DNA of 7,354 nt from CAYYMH01 sp964472785. GTDB taxonomy: Bacteria > Zhuqueibacterota > Zhuqueibacteria > Thermofontimicrobiales > Thermofontimicrobiaceae. Location of the stretch: contig CAYYMH010000098.1 in assembly GCA_964472785.1 (NCBI GenBank), forward strand, positions 1 through 7,354. The letters run 5' to 3'. Below, piece after piece: positions 1-5,660 of the stretch (its first letter is position 1; every line of letters starts with the position of its first letter). The position numbers and the translations under genes were made by a program. The notes under the pieces are model-generated. The model was not told the origin of the DNA, did no database searches, and saw only the letters and a program-made list of their open reading frames with translations.

Positions 1-2
1 GA

Positions 3-56
3 TACTACAAAAAAATAAAATATAACCAACAGGACATTTGTCCTAAATGTAAGTAA
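3..56 (+). CDS. possible C-terminal end of an upstream gene (partial)
   Basis: The frame starting at position 3 is open from the left edge to a TAA at 54-56. It reads as 17 lysine- and tyrosine-rich residues ending in DICPKCK. A CPxC pair just before a stop is typical of proteins that finish with a zinc ribbon or zinc finger. The other two + frames stop within the first 24 bases. A strong intrinsic terminator begins 25 bases after the stop, as expected at the end of a transcription unit on this strand. The fragment is too short to assign a family, and 17 open codons can occur by chance in AT-rich DNA, so the call rests mainly on the terminator and the CPxC pair. Confidence 0.38.
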   Translation, partial: YYKKIKYNQQDICPKCK

Positions 57-80
57 GCTGAACCATTCTTGAATTTGTTC

Positions 81-117
81 AAAAGGGAGAGAGAATTGAT
101 TTCTTTCTCCCTTTTTT
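81..117 (+). terminator. intrinsic (Rho-independent) terminator
   Basis: The arms AAAAGGGAGAGAGAA (81-95) and TTCTTTCTCCCTTTT (101-115) pair over 15 positions with a single G-T wobble (91/105) and a five-base loop TTGAT. The T-run at 112-117 follows the GC-rich part of the stem, the usual layout for termination on the + strand. The A-run at 81-84 would give a short U-tract on the opposite strand, so weak bidirectional action is possible, although no minus-strand gene is seen on the right. It probably ends the transcript of the gene left of the window and isolates the glycosyltransferase gene. Confidence 0.85.
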
Positions 118-314
118 AATGTGGTCTGTGAATGTATTGTTGGACTTTGTTTCCATTTGATTGAAACCAATTTTTACAGATATTTTTCATTAGTGCCTGA
201 CCGAAAACACAATAATAGACCTCACCCCAGAGGGCTTTATCAAAAGTCCCAATGCAATATGTTTAGCACAATTTATAGTAGCGAATTTAGTTGCCCCATA
301 CAATATGTGGTATT

Positions 315-332
315 TGACGAATAAATTCGTCA
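315..332. repeat. perfect 8-base inverted repeat around an AA centre
   Basis: TGACGAAT at 315-322 is followed by AA and then ATTCGTCA at 325-332, an exact inverted repeat. The near-symmetric 18-base layout could be an operator for a dimeric regulator. It sits about 225 bases upstream of the promoter at 558-586, which is too far for simple repression. With the second palindrome 40 bases away, it is more likely part of a decayed interspersed repeat. The similar string CGAATTTA in the segment 278-295 supports a repeat origin. Confidence 0.55.
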
Positions 333-370
333 CTCACGTTAATTTTTGATACAGCCCCAGAATAGGAATC

Positions 371-395
371 CTCCTTCTCTTTCCAGGAGAAGGGG
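371..395. repeat. CT/AG-rich hairpin, likely remnant of an interspersed palindromic repeat
   Basis: CTCCTTCTCT (371-380) pairs with GGAGAAGGGG (386-395) across a five-base TTCCA loop; eight pairs are Watson-Crick and two are G-T wobbles. The continuation GACAAGGGATGATG resembles, from memory, the right flank of high-copy CCCTCTCC/GGAGAGGG palindromes seen in several environmental phyla. No T-run follows, so this is not an intrinsic terminator. Repeat membership is an inference, since only one copy lies in this window. Confidence 0.5.
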
Positions 396-557
396 ACAAG
401 GGATGATGTAAGTTTAGACAAATTTGAAAATATCATTTTTAGTAAACAAAAAAGAGTTTTCGTTCAGACAATAAATGTAAAATTTCTTTTAAAATGAATA
501 TCCAGTATTCGTCTTTCTTCACGAAGCTGCCTATCCCACCAAAACGAGATTTTAATC

Positions 558-586
558 TTGACAATTAATGAAAATTTTTGTAAGTT
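558..586 (+). promoter_or_regulatory. promoter for the glycosyltransferase gene
   Basis: A consensus -35 box TTGACA (558-563) is followed by exactly 17 bases and then TAAGTT (581-586) as the -10 box. Transcription would begin near 593, leaving a leader of roughly 40 bases before the ATG at 635. The bases before the -10 box (TTG) match those before the -10 box of the second promoter in the window (4069-4097). It lies downstream of the terminator and the gene-free stretch, so it is the obvious start of the transcript carrying the glycosyltransferase gene and probably accA. Confidence 0.65.
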
Positions 587-634
587 GCAGTTTATTAATT
601 TCGAGATAGTGTATCATTTTGCCAATAGAGACTG

Positions 635-2710
635 ATGGATCTGTCGATCATAATTGTAAATTACAACGTCAAAGAATTAATTGACCAGGCTCTCGTTTCA
701 ATCAAACGAGCTTGTGAAAGTATTCAGTCTGAAATATTTGTTGTTGATAATGCATCGACCGATGGAAGTGCCGAGTTAATCAAACGAAAGCATCCTGATG
801 TAGAGCTGATTGCGAACTATCAGAATAATGGATTTGCTGCCGCCAATAATCAGGCATTGAAAATGGCGCAAGGCAGGTATATTCTGCTCATCAATCCTGA
901 TACGATCGTGCAGGAAGATACGTTCTTTGTCATTATTGAGTTTTTAAAAAAACATCCGGAATGCGGCATGTTAGGCTGCAAAATATTGAATCCGGACGGT
1001 AGTCTGCAGTTGACGTGCCGGAGAAGTTTTCCGACACCTTGGGTCGCGTTAACCAAAATTGTGGGATTAAGTAAACTTTTTCCAAAGAGTAAACTATTCG
1101 CTCGGTACAATCTGACGTATTTGGACCCGGATGAGACGTATGAAGTGGAGGCGATTTCAGGCTCCTTTATGTTTTTCAGGCGGGAGGTTATCGATGATGT
1201 CGGTTTGCTCGACGAGTCGTTTTTTATGTATGGAGAAGATTTGGATTGGTGCTACCGTATCAGAGAGGCTGGCTGGAAAATTTATTATTTATCAACTACG
1301 AAAATTATCCACTTCAAAGGTGAAAGCTCCAAAAAAAGCGCCATTGATCTGACGTTGCAATTTTATAAAGCGATGAAGCTTTTTGTGGAAAAACATTATC
1401 AGCACCGCTACTTTCACGTCCCGCAGTGGCTGTTGATGGTTGGTATCTGGCTCAGAGCATTGTTATCATTCTTGAGCATATTTATAACCCGGAGTTTACC
1501 CGGCATTATTGATTTCGTGTCGTTGAACCTTTCCATGCTGCTGGCGATTTATTTACGGTTTGGTCATTTTAATTATTTGCAGTCTTATCTGATCGTCATG
1601 CTGGTTTATTCACTGATTTGGTTAACGTGTTTAGTCTTGTCAGGAAGTTACCGAGTATCGAAGTTCTCTTCGCTGCGCACCATTTACGGGATATTGCTTG
1701 GTTTAATATTCAATACATCGCTTACTTACTTCTTTAACCAGTACGATTATTCCCGGGCAGTTGTGATTATTTCAGGTGTTTTAAATGTCATTCTGTTAGC
1801 CGGATGGCGCGTGTCTTTAAAAATTTTAGCCCGGTTTCAAAAAGCGCCTTTCAAAGAAATTTTAGGGCAAACATTATTGAGCAGGAAGGCAATTATAGTA
1901 GCTTCAGTAAAATCCGGTCAACAAATAGTGGAAAAATTGAAACAGAATCTGGACACCGGCTACGATATTTGTGGCATAGTTATACCAAATAATCACAAAA
2001 ATTTAAAACAGGAGGTAAGTGTGCCGGTTTTAGGAAAAATTGAATTGCTGGATTCGATCATTCAGGAAACCCGCGCCCAGGAAATTATTTTCTCCACCGA
2101 AAAAATTCCGTATGATCAGATTTTGGAGGTGATGAGCCGAACCAAAAATAAAGACGTAAACTTCAAACTGATCCCAAGTAGTATGGATGTGATTATTGGC
2201 AAAGCGTCGGTTGAATACATTGGTGATTTGCCATTAGTTGACATTGATTATAATTTATTGAAATCAACGAATATAGTGTTGAAGAGAATTTTCGATATAT
2301 TCGTTTCATTTTTTTTACTGGCGTTGAGTTTACCTGAAATGTTATATTTGACAATTTTTAAAAACGCGCGGTTAAACCGGAAAAAAATATTTACAGTGAA
2401 TCATAATGTGGTAGATATTTTTGAATTACATGGGAAAGCGTTATCGCAAAGACAAAAGAGATTGCCTCTATTTTGGTCTGTGTTGATTGGCAAATTGAGT
2501 TTAGTCGGTTCAAAAATTGTTGAAAAAGATGATCAGGTATTTGAGAAAAAAAGGATTGAACTCAAACCGGGTTTGACCAGCCTGTTTGGAATAAACGAAA
2601 CGAAATCCGGAACCACCGGGGATTTTGAACGGTACAATTTGTTCTATTTGAAAAATTATTCACTCCAACTTGACATTGAAATTTTGGTCAAAACATTATT
2701 TAAAATTTGA
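635..2710 (+). CDS. family 2 glycosyltransferase fused to a degenerate polyprenyl sugar-phosphotransferase-like module
   Basis: This 691-residue membrane protein probably acts in surface polysaccharide assembly at the cytoplasmic membrane. Residues 1-245 form a WbbL-like GT2 domain: VVDNASTDGS (36-45) and NPDT (87-90) belong to the nucleotide-sugar site, NNGFAAANN (64-72) is typical of rhamnosyltransferase relatives, and GEDLDWCYR (200-208) carries the likely catalytic acidic residues. Hydrophobic segments near 265-286, 288-305, 317-336, 347-365 and 375-392 follow. Residues 415-540 resemble the Rossmann-like CoA_binding_3 domain of polyprenyl glycosylphosphotransferases. From KRIFD (550-554) onward the protein follows the bacterial sugar transferase family, with a proline-broken membrane helix (555-575), GKLSLVG (619-625) and PGLTSL (645-650). 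However, the LDELPQ catalytic Asp-Glu pair reads K608-R609 and the KFRSM block is missing, so this end is probably not catalytic. A stop lies three codons upstream of the ATG, which fixes the start; the ribosome binding site is weak. accA follows after 35 bases. The sugar donor and acceptor cannot be told. Confidence 0.87.
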   Translation: MDLSIIIVNYNVKELIDQALVSIKRACESIQSEIFVVDNASTDGSAELIKRKHPDVELIANYQNNGFAAANNQALKMAQGRYILLINPDTIVQEDTFFVIIEFLKKHPECGMLGCKILNPDGSLQLTCRRSFPTPWVALTKIVGLSKLFPKSKLFARYNLTYLDPDETYEVEAISGSFMFFRREVIDDVGLLDESFFMYGEDLDWCYRIREAGWKIYYLSTTKIIHFKGESSKKSAIDLTLQFYKAMKLFVEKHYQHRYFHVPQWLLMVGIWLRALLSFLSIFITRSLPGIIDFVSLNLSMLLAIYLRFGHFNYLQSYLIVMLVYSLIWLTCLVLSGSYRVSKFSSLRTIYGILLGLIFNTSLTYFFNQYDYSRAVVIISGVLNVILLAGWRVSLKILARFQKAPFKEILGQTLLSRKAIIVASVKSGQQIVEKLKQNLDTGYDICGIVIPNNHKNLKQEVSVPVLGKIELLDSIIQETRAQEIIFSTEKIPYDQILEVMSRTKNKDVNFKLIPSSMDVIIGKASVEYIGDLPLVDIDYNLLKSTNIVLKRIFDIFVSFFLLALSLPEMLYLTIFKNARLNRKKIFTVNHNVVDIFELHGKALSQRQKRLPLFWSVLIGKLSLVGSKIVEKDDQVFEKKRIELKPGLTSLFGINETKSGTTGDFERYNLFYLKNYSLQLDIEILVKTLFKI

Positions 2711-2745
2711 GAAAAAAATTTTGTATAAATTAGGTAGCCATTCGT

Positions 2746-3702
2746 ATGGAAAAATATGTTTTAGATTTTGAGCGTCCCCTTATTGAGTTAGAGAAAAAAA
2801 TCAATGAAATGAAGGATTATTCTCTTAATGAGGATGTTGATCTGAGTGATGAAATTGCGAAGTTAGCAGAAAAAGCAGAAAAACTCAGTCAGGACATTTA
2901 CTCTAAATTGAGTCGATGGCAGCGGGTAAAATTAGCCCGACACCCGGAACGCCCTTACACTTTGGATTACATTGATAAAATCACCAATTATTTTATTGAA
3001 TTGCATGGTGATCGGGCATACGGGGATGATCCGGCCATTGTCGCCGGGTTGGCAGAGATTGCTGGCCAAAAGGTGGTTATTATTGGGCATCAAAAAGGAA
3101 GGACTACAAAGGAGAAGCTCTACCGAAATTTTGGAATGCCGCATCCGGAGGGGTACCGGAAAGCATTGCGAGTGATGAAATTGGGCGAAAAGTTTAACCG
3201 CCCCATCATTACATTAATCGACACACCGGGTGCTTATCCGGGAATCGGCGCTGAAGAACGGGGGCAGGCAGAGGCAATCGCACGAAATCTTTTTGAGATG
3301 TCTCATCTTACCGTGCCAATTTTGAATATCGTTATCGGCGAAGGCGCCAGCGGTGGGGCGTTGGGGATTGGCGTTGGTGATCGGTTACTGATGATGGAAA
3401 ACACATGGTATTCGGTGATATCTCCGGAAGGATGTGCATCCATTTTGTGGCATGATAACAGCAAAGCCGACCAGGCAGCTGATGCCATGAAGGTGACAGC
3501 AGAAGATTTACTGGAAATGGAAATTTTGGACAAGATTATCGAAGAACCGCTTGGCGGCGCGCATCGGAATCAAAAAGAAGCGGCAGAAATCTTGAAAAAC
3601 CATATCCTGACGGAATTAAATGAGTTGTTAAAAATACCCAGTCCGGAATTGGTTGAAAAACGAATAGAAAAGTATAGCAAAATGGGCTTTTGGGATGAAT
3701 AA
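2746..3702 (+). CDS. accA: acetyl-CoA carboxylase carboxyltransferase, alpha subunit
   Basis: AccA pairs with AccD to move the carboxyl group from carboxybiotin on BCCP to acetyl-CoA, giving malonyl-CoA for fatty acid synthesis in the cytoplasm. At 318 residues it is full length (E. coli AccA has 319). An N-terminal helical region (about 1-60) precedes the crotonase-like core. Recognisable blocks are RHPERPYTLDYI (65-76), GDRAYGDDPAIVAG (88-101), DTPGAYPGIGAEERGQAEA (159-177), GEGASGGALGI (198-208), whose glycine-rich turn forms the oxyanion hole, and SVISPEGCASILW (223-235). The start is supported by TAGGTAG at 2731-2737 and by the family's usual length. accD is not beside it, so the two carboxyltransferase genes are at least partly separated here. 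It lies 35 bases after the glycosyltransferase gene with no terminator between, so co-transcription is likely, and 29 bases before the Trm112-like gene. Confidence 0.97.
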   Translation: MEKYVLDFERPLIELEKKINEMKDYSLNEDVDLSDEIAKLAEKAEKLSQDIYSKLSRWQRVKLARHPERPYTLDYIDKITNYFIELHGDRAYGDDPAIVAGLAEIAGQKVVIIGHQKGRTTKEKLYRNFGMPHPEGYRKALRVMKLGEKFNRPIITLIDTPGAYPGIGAEERGQAEAIARNLFEMSHLTVPILNIVIGEGASGGALGIGVGDRLLMMENTWYSVISPEGCASILWHDNSKADQAADAMKVTAEDLLEMEILDKIIEEPLGGAHRNQKEAAEILKNHILTELNELLKIPSPELVEKRIEKYSKMGFWDE

Positions 3703-3718
3703 ATAGAAATTAAATTGC

Positions 3719-3725
3719 GGGAGGT
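3719..3725 (+). promoter_or_regulatory. strong Shine-Dalgarno sequence fixing the Trm112-like start
   Basis: GGGAGGT lies six bases before the ATG at 3732. It is the best match to the 16S rRNA 3' end of any gene start in the window and the main reason to accept so short a gene and this start. Confidence 0.75.
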
Positions 3726-3731
3726 CAACTA

Positions 3732-3896
3732 ATGCTGAGCAAACAGTTGCAGGAAATTTTAGCCTGTCCGAAATGCAAGGGTGATTTAGAATACGATAAG
3801 GAAAATGAAAAACTAATCTGTCATAATTGCCGGTTAAAATATAACATTAAAGACGACATTCCGATAATGTTGATCGATGAGGCTGAAAAGTTTTAA
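3732..3896 (+). CDS. Trm112-like zinc-ribbon protein (54 residues)
   Basis: A small, complete gene. The product has CPKC (12-15) and CHNC (30-33), a C-x2-C / C-x2-C pair that should bind one zinc, then NIKDDIPIMLIDEAEKF. The opening LLxILACPxCKGxL pattern and the ending xDxIPxMLxDEAxxF are the signature of the bacterial Trm112/YcaR (UPF0434) family, which is usually 55-65 residues long. In eukaryotes and archaea Trm112 is a partner subunit that activates methyltransferases acting on tRNA, rRNA or release factor. For the bacterial form the partner is mostly unproven and no methyltransferase gene is adjacent here, so its target is unknown. It follows accA by 29 bases and is probably the last gene of that transcript, although no clear terminator follows. 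Confidence 0.88.
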   Translation: MLSKQLQEILACPKCKGDLEYDKENEKLICHNCRLKYNIKDDIPIMLIDEAEKF

Positions 3897-4068
3897 CAGT
3901 TTTCGATTAAAAATTTAAGGGAAATTGTTTACATTTTGGTATAGTTAGCCATCATTTTTAACTGAAATTTTTGTAACAACGAAATATGTGTGTCAGCAAA
4001 CATTGGAAATGGTCGTCAATAAAATCGTGAATAAGTTAATATGATATAAACATTTAATTAAAAAAGAC

Positions 4069-4097
4069 TTGATTCTTTTTGATTTTTATTGTACATT
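4069..4097 (+). promoter_or_regulatory. promoter for the HNH-trpS-scpAB operon
   Basis: TTGATT (4069-4074) and TACATT (4092-4097) are separated by 17 bases, giving an expected start near 4104 and a leader of about 30 bases before the ATG at 4134. The spacing and the TTG preceding the -10 box match the promoter at 558-586. The surrounding gap (3897-4133) is very AT-rich and otherwise shows nothing definite. A weak stem, AAAAAGA (4061-4067) with TCTTTTT (4074-4080), overlaps the -35 box and is followed by a T-rich tract, so this spot might also end the accA transcript poorly. In such AT-rich DNA promoter-like boxes can arise by chance. Confidence 0.5.
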
Positions 4098-4133
4098 TAA
4101 TTTTATTTTTTTGAAACGAACGGATATTTGGCG

Positions 4134-4643
4134 ATGAATATTTTAAATTCACATGTTTTGGTACTTAACCAGAGCTTTCAACCATTGAGCGTAACAAATG
4201 TGAAGAAAGCGATTATCATGATTTATCTGGATAAAGCGGAAATCGTGGAGAAAAATTGTGAGTTTATTCATACAGTTAGTGAACGTTTTCCGTTGCCGAG
4301 TATTGTTCGATTAAAAAGATACATCAATGTGCCGCGAAAACGAGTGATATTGTCCCGGAAGAATATTTTGAAAAGGGACGGGAATCAATGTCAATATTGC
4401 GGGAAAAAATCAGTTCCGCTAACGATTGATCACGTTATTCCCAGATATCGGGGCGGTAAAGATACCTGGGAAAATTTAGTGTGCGCCTGTGTCAGTTGTA
4501 ATAATAAAAAAGGTAACAGAACGCCAACTGAGGCTGGATTAATAATGATGAGAAAACCTCAACGACCCAATCACATTTATTTTATACGCTACACAGTTGG
4601 CAATGTGGATAAACGTTGGAAACCTTATTTATATATGATTTAG
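4134..4643 (+). CDS. stand-alone HNH endonuclease-family protein
   Basis: A 169-residue protein of the widespread small HNH family that opens with VLVLNQSFQPLSVTNVKKAI (8-27). The C-terminal half holds the zinc-braced HNH (beta-beta-alpha metal) fold: RDGNQCQYCG (81-90) with C86 and C89, the catalytic DH pair at D99-H100 in LTIDHVIPRYRGG (96-108), N114 in TWENLV, and C119-x2-C122 followed by NNKKGNRTP (123-131). All expected zinc and catalytic positions are present, so nuclease activity is plausible. I chose ATG 4134 because family members start just before the VLVLN block; an in-frame TTG at 4128 would add only two residues. No clear Shine-Dalgarno sequence precedes it. It heads the operon and lies 37 bases before trpS. 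There is no transposase, intron or methylase next to it, so homing or restriction is not indicated. Its cellular role is unknown. Confidence 0.87.
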   Translation: MNILNSHVLVLNQSFQPLSVTNVKKAIIMIYLDKAEIVEKNCEFIHTVSERFPLPSIVRLKRYINVPRKRVILSRKNILKRDGNQCQYCGKKSVPLTIDHVIPRYRGGKDTWENLVCACVSCNNKKGNRTPTEAGLIMMRKPQRPNHIYFIRYTVGNVDKRWKPYLYMI

Positions 4644-4680
4644 CAGAGAAGTTAGTGCAGAAAGAGCGGAGAATTTACGA

Positions 4681-5658
4681 ATGAAGAAACGGATATTGAG
4701 CGGCATGCGTCCAACAGGTAAGTTGCACCTCGGTAATTATGTTGGCGCACTTGAAAATTGGGTGAAATTGCAGGGTGAATACGAAAATTTTCATCTTGTG
4801 GCTGATTGGCATATTCTGACGACAAATTTGGATACCTCGGCTATTCATCAGAATACAATAGACATGGTAATAGATTGGTTATGCGCAGGTATCGATCCTG
4901 AAAAAAGTCCGATTTTTGTTCAGTCTAAAATCAAACAACATGCAGAGCTTTATCTCATTCTGTCAATGTTGGTGACTGTGCCACGACTGGAACGAAATCC
5001 CACGGTAAAGGAGCAGGCAAAAGATTTAGGCCTGGAAAATAGTATGGCGTTTGGCCATCTCGGCTATCCGGTATTGCAGGCAGCCGATATTCTGTTGTAT
5101 CAGGCACACCTGGTTCCGGTTGGTGAAGATCAAATGCCTCATATTGAGTTGACAAGAGAGGTTGCCAGGCGATTTAATAAAATTTATGACAATGTGTTCA
5201 TGGTTCCCAAAGGTCAACTGACAGCATTTAGCCGTTTACCCGGGTTGGATGGGAAAAAGATGAGCAAGTCACTGGGAAATACGATTTTATTATCTGATGA
5301 ACCGGCGGAGATTCAGCGGAAAATCATGCGGGCGATTACCGATCCGCAAAAGATTAAAATGGGCGATCCGGGGCGTCCGGAAATCTGTAATGTCTTTACG
5401 TACCATCGGAAATTTAATCCTGAAGAAATACCACAAATCGAAAAAGATTGCAAAAGCGGAAAACTGGGTTGTGTGGAATGCAAAAAGAATCTTGCCAAGA
5501 AACTGGCAGATTATCTTGAACCATTTAGGGAGAAAAGGCATTATTACGAGCAACATCTGGACGAAGTCAAGCAGATTATCGAAACAGGGAATAACAGAGC
5601 ACGCCGTGTCGCTGAAGATACGATGAGCAAAGTATATCAGGCAATGAGACTCGGATAA
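4681..5658 (+). CDS. trpS: tryptophanyl-tRNA synthetase with a probable Fe-S motif
   Basis: A class I aminoacyl-tRNA synthetase that charges tRNA-Trp in the cytoplasm; its 325 residues are normal for bacterial TrpRS. The ATP signatures are intact: the HIGH equivalent HLGN (16-19) within RPTGKLHLGNY, and KMSKS (193-197). The tryptophan pocket region GYPVLQAADILLY (128-140) and VGEDQ (147-151) are canonical. After the catalytic domain come four cysteines, C236, C257, C264 and C267 (C-x20-C-x6-C-x2-C). These closely resemble the [4Fe-4S] cluster site of Thermotoga maritima TrpRS (C-x22-C-x6-C-x2-C), which E. coli TrpRS lacks. GGAG at 4668-4671 is a usable ribosome binding site nine bases before the ATG. 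No T-box-like leader is seen. It follows the HNH gene by 37 bases and is separated from scpA by two, so it shares their transcript. Confidence 0.96.
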   Translation: MKKRILSGMRPTGKLHLGNYVGALENWVKLQGEYENFHLVADWHILTTNLDTSAIHQNTIDMVIDWLCAGIDPEKSPIFVQSKIKQHAELYLILSMLVTVPRLERNPTVKEQAKDLGLENSMAFGHLGYPVLQAADILLYQAHLVPVGEDQMPHIELTREVARRFNKIYDNVFMVPKGQLTAFSRLPGLDGKKMSKSLGNTILLSDEPAEIQRKIMRAITDPQKIKMGDPGRPEICNVFTYHRKFNPEEIPQIEKDCKSGKLGCVECKKNLAKKLADYLEPFREKRHYYEQHLDEVKQIIETGNNRARRVAEDTMSKVYQAMRLG

Positions 5659-5660
5659 CA

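Larger units (their letters stand above)
118..557. other. 440-base stretch with no convincing gene; decayed repeat remnants
   Basis: No reading frame here looks like a protein. The longest, 121-324 on the + strand (GTG start, 67 residues), has no recognisable motif and no Shine-Dalgarno sequence, and it runs into a palindrome. The stretch holds two inverted repeats (315-332 and 371-395, listed separately). A CCTCACCCC string at 220-228 resembles the outer end of CT-rich palindromic repeats found scattered in many environmental bacterial genomes. The segment 278-295 loosely resembles the reverse complement of 315-336; both share CGAATTTA. Positions 420-557 are AT-rich, with only a weak 5-base-pair stem (508-512 with 521-525). 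No tRNA, riboswitch or known small RNA was recognised. Confidence 0.6.

Noticed and set aside
121..324. 67-codon open frame starting with GTG
   Set aside because: No Shine-Dalgarno sequence, no recognisable motif, and it begins four bases after the terminator and ends inside a palindrome; consistent with chance in AT-rich DNA.
2670..2699. TTGACA, 18 bases, CATTAT near the 3' end of the glycosyltransferase gene as an accA promoter
   Set aside because: The -35 box is perfect, but the spacing is one base long, the -10 box is weak, and the bases are explained by coding sequence. It is possible as a secondary promoter, but not supported enough to list.
3897..4060. Clear terminator or small RNA after the Trm112-like gene
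   Set aside because: Only short weak stems (for example AGTTA with TAACT around 3944-3963) and no G+C-rich hairpin with a T-run; nothing supportable.
4128..4133. TTG at 4128 as the start of the HNH protein
   Set aside because: The ATG at 4134 fits the family N terminus, the TTG adds only two residues, and neither has a better ribosome binding site.
4134..4643. HNH protein as a homing endonuclease or mobile-element remnant
   Set aside because: No intron or intein boundaries, no transposase, no flanking repeats, and the flanking genes are intact.
4644..4680. Tryptophan-responsive leader or T-box before trpS
   Set aside because: Only 37 bases separate HNH and trpS, with no room for a T-box and no specifier or antiterminator elements.
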